A DNA stretch of 64,000 nt from Bacteroidales bacterium (GCA_004557385.1 SFEA01000001.1:80655-144654), one strand, 5' to 3'; positions 50,290 through 59,675 are shown, numbered from the stretch's first letter. The notes: generated by a model from the sequence alone, not told the origin. Translations and numbers: made by a program.

Positions 50290-51299
50290 TGGAAAATAGC
50301 AAAGGAAATAAATATGTGTGGTATGCTTTACAGCTATTTATTTTCACAATTGTTCTTTATGTGTCAAAGATGTACTTAGGTGTTGCAATGTTCTCATTGA
50401 CAACAATTGCAATTCTTATAACAATGTACAAACGCGATTCTGGCATTTGCGATGCAATTTTCTTCTTTATAGAATTAAGTTATACCTGGGTATCAACTTT
50501 GTATGTATTGTTTGTTTTCATGTTTTTTGAGGGAAAATTTCATTTGGGCATATTTGGAAAGATAATTCTATGCTGGCCTGTTGTTGTAAACTATGCAATT
50601 ATAGCAAAGGAAGTGACCCGGTTCGTTAGATACGATATAAATAAGCATAAAGAAATATGTTTGAGAATTAGGTCAATATTTTGCTCGGGAAATGCTATCA
50701 TAATGGAGATGGAAAAGAATAATTACGATTTGCAAAGAATAAATCTACCGTATAAATGCGATAACACTATCCCATTCAAAATATCAAATGAGATTATTAT
50801 TGTAGAGATTGCAATTGCTATTTTCCTCTTTTATAATGATGCTCGCATAACGTCTGTTTTGACTATGCTTTTAATTGCATCAATTTTACTGTGTTTCTTA
50901 ATGCACTTAAAAATCACAAAGAAACTATCATCAACAATTATCTATATGTTGGCTCCAATTATTCTTTGTGTCGGATTTATTGTGGTCGTTTTCAATATCG
51001 GCGCAAGCGATGACAGAAATATCGGAGTGTTAACTTTCTTATTATGTGTTTCCCCAATTAATTTCTATTTCACATCAGTAAATCTTGCAACGTATATATT
51101 TAGAAACAATGCAATTCAGACAACTAATGGTTCGGCGCTACTAAGGATTAGGAAATGTGATATAGAAAAGCTCGATTCTTTAGTTGAGTGCGAATTACAA
51201 TATATAATTGATAAAAATAATGACGGTAGTTTACTGCTAATGTCAAATGGATATGACAGTTTCAGTGTTGAAATTACAAATTTTCATATTAAGCAATAA
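50289..51299 (+). CDS. Multi-pass membrane protein, candidate immunity partner
   Basis: I recognise no family in this 336-residue protein. About seven to eight hydrophobic segments are visible (roughly 9-30, 32-48, 52-80, 93-108, 165-180, 185-205, 215-235, 245-270). A hydrophilic C-terminal part of about 50 residues (LRIRKCDIEKLDSLVECELQ to the end) follows. Its ATG overlaps the stop of the RHS-type gene (TAATG), so translation is coupled. The gene is AT-rich, unlike its housekeeping neighbours. Membrane immunity proteins often partner toxins that act in the periplasm, which fits the secreted upstream protein; this is inference from position. Confidence 0.6.
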   Translation: MENSKGNKYVWYALQLFIFTIVLYVSKMYLGVAMFSLTTIAILITMYKRDSGICDAIFFFIELSYTWVSTLYVLFVFMFFEGKFHLGIFGKIILCWPVVVNYAIIAKEVTRFVRYDINKHKEICLRIRSIFCSGNAIIMEMEKNNYDLQRINLPYKCDNTIPFKISNEIIIVEIAIAIFLFYNDARITSVLTMLLIASILLCFLMHLKITKKLSSTIIYMLAPIILCVGFIVVVFNIGASDDRNIGVLTFLLCVSPINFYFTSVNLATYIFRNNAIQTTNGSALLRIRKCDIEKLDSLVECELQYIIDKNNDGSLLLMSNGYDSFSVEITNFHIKQ

Positions 51300-51369
51300 G
51301 TATAAAGATTGATTCTAAAATGGCGACTTTCTCCACTGATGTTGGAAGTCCACTATCCCATAACGCATT

Positions 51370-51400
51370 GCCTCGGAGATACCTCCGGGGCTTTTCTTTT
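51370..51400 (+). terminator. Terminator of the RHS-type cassette
   Basis: A 9-bp stem (GCCTCGGAG with CTCCGGGGC, 4-base loop) is followed by TTTTCTTTT, 70 bases after the membrane-protein stop. Confidence 0.75.
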
Positions 51401-51537
51401 GCGATGGAATTAACGGCTGCGCCGTGGTTATAGGTTAGTGGTTAGAGTGGCGGTGGAGGAGCAATTGACGGTGAGAGCGAAACGTGCTGCTTTGGTGCTT
51501 CTTGCAAATGTGAGTCGGTTTTGCGCCATGGATGAAA
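51401..51537. other. Gene-free spacer between the cassette and the pgm terminator
   Basis: The space from the membrane-protein stop to the pgm stop is 300 bases. It holds the cassette terminator, one REP-like hairpin (ACGGC/GCCGT at 51413-51425, followed by GGTTATAGG) and the pgm terminator. No gene is supported. Confidence 0.5.
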
Positions 51538-51573
51538 ATGAAAAAGAGGTTGGAAAGTTATCCCAACCTCTTT
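51538..51573 (-). terminator. Terminator of the yicC-to-pgm run
   Basis: On the minus strand an 11-bp stem (AAAGAGGTTGG with CCAACCTCTTT, 9-base loop) is followed by TTCATTTTCA, 27 bases after the pgm stop. Confidence 0.75.
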
Positions 51574-51599
51574 GATATTAGTTGACTGGCGTGAGAGAA

Positions 51600-53348
51600 T
51601 TAAACGCCAAGTTCTTTAGCGATTGCAGCAAGTTTAGCCTCAGCCCATTCGTTCTTGGCATCGTATTCGTCGGCGCTTGCGAGAGTGTCGTGAACTTCGA
51701 GGTAGAACTTGATTTTGGGTTCGGTTCCTGAAGGACGGATAGAAATCTTGGTGCCATCCTCGGTGAAGTATTGAAGCACGTTAGATGTAGTTGGCATAAC
51801 CAGAGGCTTGGTTTCGCCGGTAACAGGATTCTTTTCCACGAGGCTGTCGTAGTCCTTGATGGTGACAACTGGCGAGCCGCCGATGGTCTTTGGCGGATTT
51901 TCGCGGAATTGCTTCATGATAGCCACAATTTCTTCGGCGCCCGATTTGCCTTTGCGAACGAGTGAGATACCTTTTTCCTTCGAATAGCCGTAGGTCATGT
52001 AGATGTCGATGAGCATAGCGTTCATGTCGAGGCCTTTGTCCTTAGCCCAAGCAGCGATTTCTGCCATGAGCGAAATAGCCGAAACAGAGTCTTTGTCGCG
52101 AACGAAGTCTTCAGCCAAGAAGCCGTAGCTTTCTTCGCCACCGCCCAAGTATTGAGCTTTGCCTTCGTTTTCAAGCATCACTTTGGCAATCCACTTGAAG
52201 CCTGTGAATACGTCGTACATTTTGATGTTTTGCTTTTCGGCAATCGACTTGATGGTTTCGGTGGTAACGATAGTCTTAACGATGTATTCGTTGCCTTTGA
52301 TGAGTCCAAGTTCGCCACGACGAGCCATGAGGTAGTAAAGGAAAATCATCACAATCTGGTTGCCGTTAACCAGTTGATATTCGCCCTTGGTGTTTTTGAT
52401 AACAACGCCAATGCGGTCGGCGTCTGGGTCGGAAGCCATGACGATGTCGGCATCAACTTCCTTAGCCTTTGCGATAGCCATAGCCATAGCCGAAGCATTT
52501 TCAGGGTTAGGAGAGTCGACTGTTGGGAAGTCGCCGCTCTGCACGTCTTGTTCAGGCACGTGAATCACGTTGGTGAAGCCAAAATTAGCCAATGAAGCGG
52601 GGATGAGGTATTTGCCAGTACCGTGGATTGGGGTGTATACAATCTTGAGGTCGTGGTGACGGGCAATTACATCAGGGCTGAGCGAAAGGGTTTTGATGCG
52701 TTCGAGATAGATGTTGTCCATCTTTTCGCCAAGGATTTCGATGAGGTCTTTGTTACCTTCGAATTTAATGTCCTTTACGCCCTTAATGCGGTTGACATAT
52801 TCGATTGTGTTGGTGTCGTGTGGAGTAGTCATTTGGGCACCATCGTTCCAATATGCCTTGTAGCCGTTGTATTCTTTTGGGTTGTGAGAAGCAGTGATGA
52901 TTACACCGCTTTGGCAGCCGAGTTCGCGAATTGCGAACGACATTTCGGGAGTTGGACGAGAACCTTCGAAGAGGTAAACCTTGATTCCGTTAGCCGAGAA
53001 AATGTTCGCGCAGATTTCAGCAAACAGGCGGCTGTTGTTGCGCACGTCGTGACCGACAACAACCTTGATTTCAGGGAGGTCCTTGAAAGCATCTTTCAGG
53101 TAGTTGGCGAGGCCTTGAGTGGCAGCGCCAACGGTGTAGATGTTCATGCGGTTAGAGCCAACGCCCATAATGCCACGCAGACCGCCGGTTCCGAATTCGA
53201 GGTCTTTGTAGAAACATTCAATAAGGTCGGTTTTGTCTTCGTTTTCAAGCATGGCCTTAACAGCTGCTTGAGTTTCGGCATCGTAGCCTTCGCCAAGCCA
53301 CACTTTTGCTTTTTCAGTAACTTGTTGTAAAAGTTGGTCGTCTTTCAT
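51600..53348 (-). CDS. Phosphoglucomutase/phosphomannomutase family protein
   Basis: The 582-residue enzyme moves phosphate between C1 and C6 of a hexose. The active-site phosphoserine loop is ITASHNPKEYNGYK, the metal loop ASDPDADRIG, the sugar loop GGEESYGF and the C-terminal phosphate loop RPSGTEPKIKFYLEV. The length and order fit the PGM2-like group, which works on glucose-1-phosphate or phosphopentose. It has a gap of about 87 bases after apeB and ends at a strong terminator. Confidence 0.93.
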   Translation of the reverse strand: MKDDQLLQQVTEKAKVWLGEGYDAETQAAVKAMLENEDKTDLIECFYKDLEFGTGGLRGIMGVGSNRMNIYTVGAATQGLANYLKDAFKDLPEIKVVVGHDVRNNSRLFAEICANIFSANGIKVYLFEGSRPTPEMSFAIRELGCQSGVIITASHNPKEYNGYKAYWNDGAQMTTPHDTNTIEYVNRIKGVKDIKFEGNKDLIEILGEKMDNIYLERIKTLSLSPDVIARHHDLKIVYTPIHGTGKYLIPASLANFGFTNVIHVPEQDVQSGDFPTVDSPNPENASAMAMAIAKAKEVDADIVMASDPDADRIGVVIKNTKGEYQLVNGNQIVMIFLYYLMARRGELGLIKGNEYIVKTIVTTETIKSIAEKQNIKMYDVFTGFKWIAKVMLENEGKAQYLGGGEESYGFLAEDFVRDKDSVSAISLMAEIAAWAKDKGLDMNAMLIDIYMTYGYSKEKGISLVRKGKSGAEEIVAIMKQFRENPPKTIGGSPVVTIKDYDSLVEKNPVTGETKPLVMPTTSNVLQYFTEDGTKISIRPSGTEPKIKFYLEVHDTLASADEYDAKNEWAEAKLAAIAKELGV

Positions 53349-53435
53349 TTTATTTGATTTTAAATTAATAAGTTCAGTTATGATTTAACAAATGTACAAA
53401 CATTTGAAGACATTTCAAAATTGAAATCGGGTTTT

Positions 53436-54728
53436 TTATTGTGCAAAAAATTGCTTGAAGGCACGAATCATGTTGATGTGGTCGTCGGTGCTACCGGTTT
53501 CGCAAGCCGAGTGCATGGCGAGCAACGGGTTGCCCACGTCGACACCTTCGATGTCGAGCTGTCCGGTGAAGATGTTGCCCAGGGTTGAGCCGCCAGCCAC
53601 GTCGGAGTGGTTCACGAAGTATTGGCAAGGAGCGCCGGCTTCGTCGCAAAGGCTCTTGAAGATGGCTGCAGAGTGAGCGTCGGTCATGTATTTGCAGTTG
53701 GCATTAATTTTAATCACCGGACCGCCGCCGAGAGCCGGATGGTTTGTTGGGTCGTATTTTTCGGCGTAGTTGGGGTGGAAAGCGTGTGCATTGTCGGCAG
53801 AAATCATGAAAGAGCGGCCAACGGCTTGGCAGAATCCGTCGAAGTTCACGCCTTGGCATTCGGCTATGCGGCGCAATAGGTTGCTGAGTACAGGCGAGTG
53901 AGCGCCTTGCTTGGTGCCACTGCCGGTTTCCTCGTTGTCGAAGATTGCGCTGATGCATGTTGCTTCGTCGTCGGTTGCCTCGATGATTGCAGTGATGGCA
54001 GCGTGAGCCATGCTGAGGTCGTCGAGCCTGCCCGACATCACAAACTCCTTGTTGAGGCCTGTGAGTGTGGCTGGCTGTGTGTTATAAAGGAACAGGTCGA
54101 AATCGAGGATATCGTCAACAGCCACGTTTAGCGATTTGGCAATGTAGTTGACGAGTAGCCCGTTAGCCGAAAGGCTTTCAGAGATGCGTGTGAGGATTGG
54201 CAACATGTCCTTTTGCTTCGACAGGGCGTTACCCTCGTTCACCGAGCGGTTGAAGTGGATGGCAAGATGAGGAATCATCAGAATCGGCTCGTCGATTTTC
54301 AGCAAGCGGGTGACAGGCTTCAGAGCCGATTCGCCACGCAGAATCACACGACCGGCGAGCGAGAGTGGACGGTCGAACCAAGTGTAGAGAATTGGTCCGC
54401 CATACACCTCGGTGTTGAGGCGCACGAGACGGTCGCCCGACAGCATTTCGGGATGAGGCTTGATGCGGAAACATGGCGAATCGCTGTGAGCGGTGATTAT
54501 CTTGAATCCGGTTTCGCTGATTGGGCGTGAGCCTATCTTGATGGCAAATATTGCCGAGTCGTTTTTAGTTACGAAGAACTTGTCGCCGGGTTGGCATTGG
54601 AGCGGCTGCTCGATGCGTTTCTCGACGTATCCGTTTTTGCTAAGCATTTGCTTGATGGTGTCCACTGCAAGGAAATTGCATACGCTGGCATCCATGAATT
54701 GGAGCAAAGATTCGATGTAATTGTTCAT
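53436..54728 (-). CDS. apeB: M18 family aminopeptidase
   Basis: This 430-residue metallopeptidase removes N-terminal, often acidic, residues from peptides in the cytoplasm. M18 metal-site motifs are visible: ITAHSDSPCFRIKPH, GRLDDLSMAHAAI, FDNEETGSGTKQGAHS and the C-terminal FVNHSDVAGGSTLGNI. The length matches bacterial M18 enzymes. It lies 22 bases after the DUF5063 gene, within the same minus-strand run. Confidence 0.92.
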   Translation of the reverse strand: MNNYIESLLQFMDASVCNFLAVDTIKQMLSKNGYVEKRIEQPLQCQPGDKFFVTKNDSAIFAIKIGSRPISETGFKIITAHSDSPCFRIKPHPEMLSGDRLVRLNTEVYGGPILYTWFDRPLSLAGRVILRGESALKPVTRLLKIDEPILMIPHLAIHFNRSVNEGNALSKQKDMLPILTRISESLSANGLLVNYIAKSLNVAVDDILDFDLFLYNTQPATLTGLNKEFVMSGRLDDLSMAHAAITAIIEATDDEATCISAIFDNEETGSGTKQGAHSPVLSNLLRRIAECQGVNFDGFCQAVGRSFMISADNAHAFHPNYAEKYDPTNHPALGGGPVIKINANCKYMTDAHSAAIFKSLCDEAGAPCQYFVNHSDVAGGSTLGNIFTGQLDIEGVDVGNPLLAMHSACETGSTDDHINMIRAFKQFFAQ

Positions 54729-54750
54729 GATATAGTAGTTTTTTTATTAT

Positions 54751-55266
54751 TTATTGTTGGTCGTGATTGTAGAAAGCGGAGTGGAGTGCTCGCAGCACGT
54801 TGCAGAGCGTTTGACCCCAGAATGTGGCGAAATCTTCTTTGCAAGTGATGAGTATTGAGCGTATGGCTTCGTTGTCGACGTCGCGCACCGATGCCACCAG
54901 GTTGTATAGCTCCTGATAGATGTCGGCAAGGTCTTCGGAAATTGTTGCCGACACGGGAGTGTCGGAGTATTTCATGTCCTCCTCAAACGTCTCAAGGAAT
55001 ACATCGTCCTCAGCCATGAGGGCGGCAATGTTGCAGCGAACATTGTTATAAACGTCCTCGTCGAGATAAGGCTCTACATAGTATTCCACGCTCGACTCCT
55101 TAATGTTGATGTCGGAAGCCGATATGTAGATTCTGGGCAACAGCTTGAGCATTTGCACCATGAAGTCGGTTTTGTCGTATTCCGATGCTTTTTCGATTGC
55201 GCTGCAATATTCGTTGGCGAGGGCAATGAATGCGAGGCTGTTGGGCGAAAGTTGGTTATTATCCAT
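54751..55266 (-). CDS. DUF5063 domain protein
   Basis: The 171-residue protein starts LSPNSLAFIALANEYCSAIE, matching the DUF5063 family of Bacteroidetes. It is acidic and helical, with no membrane segment or signal. The function is unknown. Its ATG overlaps the nadD stop codon (TAATG on the minus strand), so translation is coupled with nadD. Confidence 0.82.
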   Translation of the reverse strand: MDNNQLSPNSLAFIALANEYCSAIEKASEYDKTDFMVQMLKLLPRIYISASDINIKESSVEYYVEPYLDEDVYNNVRCNIAALMAEDDVFLETFEEDMKYSDTPVSATISEDLADIYQELYNLVASVRDVDNEAIRSILITCKEDFATFWGQTLCNVLRALHSAFYNHDQQ

Positions 55267-55841
55267 TATGTGTAAAGTTTGTTTTCAAGAATGTATTCGT
55301 ATACTTCGTTGGAGAGGAAGAAATTCATGTTGCGTTGCTCCTTCAAGGCAGCGCGTATGTTGGTTGATGACAGCTCAATTATTGGTGCCTCGATTAGTTT
55401 CACACGGTTGCTCAATTCCTCGGGAATGACTGTTTCGAATCCGTGGCGAGGATACACCATTATGTTGAAGTCGCGAATTATTTCGTCGTGGTTGCGCCAT
55501 TTGTCGAAGTTCTGCCAATTGTCGCCGCCGATAATCAGATAGAACTCGTCGTTTGGGAACCGCTTTTTCAACTCAAGCAGGGTGTTGTAGGTGTATGACG
55601 GGCGAGGAAGCGAAAACTCGAATGCCGAGGTGGTGACTTTGTCAATTTTTCGTGCCACCATTTCCACCATCTTAATACGGTCGATGTCCGATGCTCCGCA
55701 GGCTCCGGCTTTTAGCGGGTTTTGCGGAGCTACCATGAACCAAATGGCGTCGAGGCAGGAGTTTTGGGCAATGAAATTTGCTATTATTGCATGCCCGATG
55801 TGTATGGGGTTGAATGTTCCTCCAAAGATGCCAATTTTCAT
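55266..55841 (-). CDS. nadD: Nicotinate-nucleotide adenylyltransferase
   Basis: NadD adds AMP to nicotinic acid mononucleotide in NAD synthesis. The 191-residue protein has GIFGGTFNPIHIGH with the nucleotidyltransferase HxGH motif and the C-terminal ISSTxIR-like ELSSTNIRAAL. LIIGGDNWQNFDKW is the substrate region. It follows gmk by 14 bases and overlaps the DUF5063 gene by one base. Confidence 0.95.
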   Translation of the reverse strand: MKIGIFGGTFNPIHIGHAIIANFIAQNSCLDAIWFMVAPQNPLKAGACGASDIDRIKMVEMVARKIDKVTTSAFEFSLPRPSYTYNTLLELKKRFPNDEFYLIIGGDNWQNFDKWRNHDEIIRDFNIMVYPRHGFETVIPEELSNRVKLIEAPIIELSSTNIRAALKEQRNMNFFLSNEVYEYILENKLYT

Positions 55842-55855
55842 GGTGGAAATATTTG

Positions 55856-56425
55856 TCAGTTTACGAAATCGTTAATTAATGAGCGAGTTTGCTGCACAGC
55901 AGTGTTAAGGTCGTCGTTCACCACCGAAACGTCGAAACGGTCCTTGAACGTCAACTCGTAAGCTGCTTTGTCGACGCGTTGGTTGATGGCTTCGATTGGG
56001 TCGGTGGCACGCGAAATAAGACGCTCGCGCAACACCTCGATGCTTGGCGGTTGAATAAATATCGACAAGGCGTTGTCGCCGTACATCTTTTTCACGTTAA
56101 CTCCGCCTTTTACGTCAATGTCGAGAATCACGTTCTTGCCGTTGTTTTGTATGCGTTCGATTTCGCTCTTTAGCGTGCCGTAGTAGCGTCCTTCGTACAC
56201 TTCTTCATATTCCACCAAGGCGTCGTTGGCAATTGCTTCTTTAAATTGCTCGACGGTGAGGAAGTGATAGTGTACGCCATCGATTTCGCCGGTGCGGGGT
56301 GGGCGAGTGGTGGCTGAAATTGAGAACTCCAGTTTCAGGTCGGGGTCGTTGATTATTTGCCCGATTATTGTGGATTTGCCGGTTCCTGATGGCGCTGAAA
56401 TAATGATGAGTTTGCCTTTCTTCAT
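55856..56425 (-). CDS. gmk: Guanylate kinase
   Basis: Gmk phosphorylates GMP to GDP. The 189-residue protein has the P-loop ISAPSGTGKST (9-19), the GMP-binding SATTRPPRTGEIDGVHYHF and the lid ISRATDPIEAINQRV. It lies 7 bases downstream of yicC on the same strand, a pairing that is common in bacteria. Confidence 0.96.
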   Translation of the reverse strand: MKKGKLIIISAPSGTGKSTIIGQIINDPDLKLEFSISATTRPPRTGEIDGVHYHFLTVEQFKEAIANDALVEYEEVYEGRYYGTLKSEIERIQNNGKNVILDIDVKGGVNVKKMYGDNALSIFIQPPSIEVLRERLISRATDPIEAINQRVDKAAYELTFKDRFDVSVVNDDLNTAVQQTRSLINDFVN

Positions 56426-56432
56426 GTCGTGG

Positions 56433-57311
56433 TTACATTACGTTCAACACCTGTTCTTTGATTTGCTCGAGATGGTCTTTCATCATCACCACAAGTTTTT
56501 GTAAGTCAGCTTGATTGGCCTTCGAACCTAAAGTGTTGATTTCACGACCCATTTCTTGACTGATGAAGCCCAATTTCTTGCCTTGTCCGTGCCCGTTTTC
56601 GAGTGTGGCAAGGAAGTAGTCGAGGTGGTTTTGCAATCGGAGTTTTTCCTCGTTGATGTCGAGTTTCTCGATGTAGAAAATCATTTCTTGCTCAAAACGG
56701 TTATGGTCGAATTCAATCGATTCGAGTTTGGCGAGCGAGTCCTCGATTCGTCCTTTTATTTTAGCAACGCGTTCTGCCTCGTATTGCTGCACCTGATTGA
56801 GCAGCTCTTGAATGCAAGCAATTTTTTCTTTAAAGAACGAGTGCAGACGATTGCCTTCTTGTGTGCGGAATTCCACCAGCGCAGCAATGGCGTCGGCAAG
56901 CACGCGCGATACGGTGGCAATCTCCTCTTCAGATGTTTCTGCGGCGAGCGAATCGGTCTTTATGGCATCGGGCAGCCGCAAAAGCGTGGCATACCAATCG
57001 GTGGGCAGTGGCAGGTTTAGTTGAGCAGCCATTGCTTCGATTTGTTGCTTGTATGATTTCACAACAGGAATGTTGATGCTGTGCTCGCTTGCCGAATCGA
57101 TTTCTTCGCAATAGATGTAGAGGTCGATTTTGCCGCGTTCGAGTGCTTTGGCAATGTGGTTGCGAAAATCAAGCTCGCTTGCACGATAGCATTGTGGCAG
57201 GCGAATTGACAAATCGAGCTGTTTGCTGTTGAGCGATTTGATTTCAGCAGTGATTTTTTTGTTTTCAAATACGGCTACTGCTTTGCCGAAACCAGTCATT
57301 GAGAGTATCAT
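56433..57311 (-). CDS. YicC family endoribonuclease-like protein
   Basis: The 292-residue protein begins with ILSMTGFGKAVA and carries SLNSKQLDLSIRLP, both YicC hallmarks. The C-terminal half has the DUF1732 signature (QEMGREINTLGSKAN). E. coli YicC is an RNase that acts on small RNAs; the activity here is inferred by family. It heads the minus-strand run yicC, gmk, nadD, DUF5063, apeB, pgm and diverges from tsaB. Confidence 0.92.
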   Translation of the reverse strand: MILSMTGFGKAVAVFENKKITAEIKSLNSKQLDLSIRLPQCYRASELDFRNHIAKALERGKIDLYIYCEEIDSASEHSINIPVVKSYKQQIEAMAAQLNLPLPTDWYATLLRLPDAIKTDSLAAETSEEEIATVSRVLADAIAALVEFRTQEGNRLHSFFKEKIACIQELLNQVQQYEAERVAKIKGRIEDSLAKLESIEFDHNRFEQEMIFYIEKLDINEEKLRLQNHLDYFLATLENGHGQGKKLGFISQEMGREINTLGSKANQADLQKLVVMMKDHLEQIKEQVLNVM

Positions 57312-57379
57312 TTCGTAATAATTTTCTACAAATTTAATGCTAAGTTCCCAAACCGTTATAATAAAAGCGAGAAAAATCG

Positions 57380-57387
57380 TAAATTTG
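57380..57387 (+). promoter_or_regulatory. -7 element of the tsaB promoter
   Basis: TAAATTTG lies 18 bases before the tsaB start; a matching -33 TTG is not seen. Confidence 0.4.
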
Positions 57388-57405
57388 CAAAGAATATTTT
57401 ATGAC

Positions 57406-58095
57406 ATGGCAAATATTTTAAATATAGAGACTTCAACCGACGTGTGTTCGGTGGCTTTGTCGAGCGACGGAATGGTGCTCGAACATCACGAGGATTACGA
57501 AGGACGAAACCATGCAACGGTGTTGAATGTGTTTCTCGACGACATAATGAAATACGTCACATCGCGCGAGATAAAGCTCGATGCGGTGGCGGTGAGCATT
57601 GGCCCCGGCTCCTATACTGGCTTGCGCATCGGATTGTCGGAAGCCAAAGGCTTGTGTTTTGGCTACGGTGTGCCGCTCATTGGTGTGAACACGCTGAAAT
57701 TGATGTCGGTGACGGCATTGTTCAGCCGCTACAACGATGACGACACGCTGTATGTGCCCATGATTGATGCTCGCCGTATGGAAGTTTACACAGCCGTTTA
57801 CAATAATGCGCTCGAGGAGGTGCTTGCGCCGCAAGCTATGGTGCTCGACGAAACGTCATTCAGCCAATTTGCCGACAAGAAATTGCTCTTTTTGGGCAAC
57901 GGCTCGGGCAAATGGAAGGAACTGAAGCAGATGCCGGGCGCCCACTATTTGTGCGACCTTAAACCTGAGGCTGTGAACATGGTTGCACTGTCGGAACTGG
58001 CTTTTCGCAAGGGCGAGTTTTTAGACGTGGCTTATTCCACGCCGCTTTATTTGAAAGAGTTTCAGGCAACTACGCCCAAAAACAAAGTGTTTTAA
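57406..58095 (+). CDS. tsaB: tRNA threonylcarbamoyladenosine modification protein TsaB
   Basis: TsaB is the non-catalytic partner of TsaD in making t6A37 in ANN-decoding tRNAs. The 229-residue ASKHA-fold protein starts MANILNIETSTDVCSVAL and has VSIGPGSYTGLRIGLSEAKG, the family core. I use ATG 57406, because upstream in-frame starts precede the -7 box. It leads a plus-strand run with DUF4290 and rimM. Confidence 0.92.
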   Translation: MANILNIETSTDVCSVALSSDGMVLEHHEDYEGRNHATVLNVFLDDIMKYVTSREIKLDAVAVSIGPGSYTGLRIGLSEAKGLCFGYGVPLIGVNTLKLMSVTALFSRYNDDDTLYVPMIDARRMEVYTAVYNNALEEVLAPQAMVLDETSFSQFADKKLLFLGNGSGKWKELKQMPGAHYLCDLKPEAVNMVALSELAFRKGEFLDVAYSTPLYLKEFQATTPKNKVF

Positions 58096-58155
58096 GAACT
58101 ATTTGGGGCACATTGCCTGATGATTTAATAACGAAAAACAGAAATAGAACTGATT

Positions 58156-58785
58156 ATGCAGAACGAAGATTCGATTTTTGGCGATACCAGAATGGTGGAG
58201 TACAACTCCGACCGTTCGCAGTTGGCGTTGCCGGAATATGGACGAAATATTCAACAGATGGTTGACCACTGCGTGACCATTGAGGACCGTGAGGAACGCA
58301 CCCGTTGCGCCTATTCGATTGTGCAGGTGATGGGAAACATCGTGCCGCAGCTGCGCGACGAGGCCGACTCGAAGCACATCTTGTGGGACCACCTTGCAAT
58401 AATGTCGGGCTTTAAGCTCGATATCGATTATCCCTACGAGATAATCAACGCGGCAAACCTGGGCGTAAAACCGGAGCCGATTCCCTATCAGACCGAGAAC
58501 CTGAAGCATCGCCACTATGGCAAAATCATGGTGGATATGATTCATCAGGCTTGCACTTATCCCGAAGGGGAGGAGCGCGATTCGCTGGTTATGCTAATTG
58601 CTAACCACATGAAAAAGGTGTTGCTGTCAATAAGCAAGGATGGCGTTGACGACCAACGTGTGTTCAACGACCTGCGTGATATCTCTGAAGGAAAGATTGA
58701 CTTGGATGTTAACACGTGCCAATTGCATGAGTTTAAAGAAGCTCCAGTGGCTACAACCAGTAAAAAGTCGAAAAAGAAAAAATAA
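58156..58785 (+). CDS. DUF4290 domain protein
   Basis: The 209-residue protein matches DUF4290 (LPEYGRNIQQMVDHC, IEDREERTRCAYSIV), a Bacteroidetes family of unknown function. It is helical and soluble, ending in a Lys-rich tail (SKKSKKKK). rimM begins 8 bases later, so a link to ribosome assembly or tRNA/rRNA biology is suggested only by position. Confidence 0.85.
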   Translation: MQNEDSIFGDTRMVEYNSDRSQLALPEYGRNIQQMVDHCVTIEDREERTRCAYSIVQVMGNIVPQLRDEADSKHILWDHLAIMSGFKLDIDYPYEIINAANLGVKPEPIPYQTENLKHRHYGKIMVDMIHQACTYPEGEERDSLVMLIANHMKKVLLSISKDGVDDQRVFNDLRDISEGKIDLDVNTCQLHEFKEAPVATTSKKSKKKK

Positions 58786-58793
58786 ACGCTCCG

Positions 58794-59327
58794 ATGATTA
58801 CTCGCGAAGAAATTCTTGAAATAGGGCAGTTTAACAAGACGCACGGTGTGAAAGGCGAAATTTCAGCCACAATCGATTGTGCTTCTGACGATTTTACACG
58901 GTTTTCGTGTGTGGTTTCGGAAATTGACGGTATCTTTGTGCCTTTCTTTGTGTCGGGGATGCGCCCGAAGTCGGCTGACACAGTACTGCTGACTGTGGAT
59001 GGCTTCGACACTGATGTGCAGGCAAAGGCGTTGGTGAACAAAACCATCTATGTGCTCAAGAAAGAATATGCTGCAGTGTCGGCCGACGAGGATTGCGACG
59101 AGATGCCGATTGACTATTTCATCGGCTTTGAGGCACGCGACACCGATGGCGCTGTGCTTGGCGAGATTGTAGATGTTGACGACAGCACCGAGAATGTGCT
59201 GTTTGTGATTGAAAACGCCCAGGGTGATGAATTTTCGGTGCCGGCTGTCGACGAGTTTATTGCCGACATTCGCGAAGATGAAAATGTGGTGGTGCTCGAT
59301 TTGCCGATTGGAATTTTAGATATTTAG
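58794..59327 (+). CDS. rimM: 16S rRNA processing protein RimM
   Basis: RimM helps late assembly of the 30S head by binding S19. The 177-residue protein has the N-terminal RimM domain (IGQFNKTHGVKGEISA) and a C-terminal PRC-barrel (DYFIGFEARDTDGAVLGEI, VPAVDEFIADI). It lies directly after the DUF4290 gene and 26 bases before the acidic small protein. Confidence 0.93.
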   Translation: MITREEILEIGQFNKTHGVKGEISATIDCASDDFTRFSCVVSEIDGIFVPFFVSGMRPKSADTVLLTVDGFDTDVQAKALVNKTIYVLKKEYAAVSADEDCDEMPIDYFIGFEARDTDGAVLGEIVDVDDSTENVLFVIENAQGDEFSVPAVDEFIADIREDENVVVLDLPIGILDI

Positions 59328-59353
59328 TTTTTACAAATATAATAATTGAAAAT

Positions 59354-59662
59354 ATGTCGAACGAGGAATTTAAAGAATTTGACGAAAACGAAGCTGTGGA
59401 TTTCATCAACAACGCCCTTGCTGCCGAAGGCCGCCAGCAATATGATGGCGATGATTTGCTGTTGATTATCGATGCAATGTACGACTATTTTGAGGAAAAC
59501 GACAGTTTCGATTCGGATGTCGACCTTGAGGACGACGTGGATAATATGGTAGCCTATGTGGTGAAAGTCATCTCGAAAGATGCCGATAACAAAGTGGCAA
59601 AAGATGATGTTAAAACCATTGTTGTGGCTGAAATGGAATACGAAGATTCGTTAAACGATTAA
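59354..59662 (+). CDS. Conserved-looking acidic small protein
   Basis: This 102-residue protein is extremely acidic, with Asp/Glu making up about a third of it (for example DSDVDLEDDVDNM). It has no signal peptide or membrane helix and looks mainly helical. I recall similar short acidic proteins near rimM/proS in Bacteroidales but no named domain. It lies between rimM and an OmpA-like gene with 26- and 13-base gaps, in the same run. Confidence 0.72.
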   Translation: MSNEEFKEFDENEAVDFINNALAAEGRQQYDGDDLLLIIDAMYDYFEENDSFDSDVDLEDDVDNMVAYVVKVISKDADNKVAKDDVKTIVVAEMEYEDSLND

Positions 59663-59675
59663 TTTAAGTTGGCGC

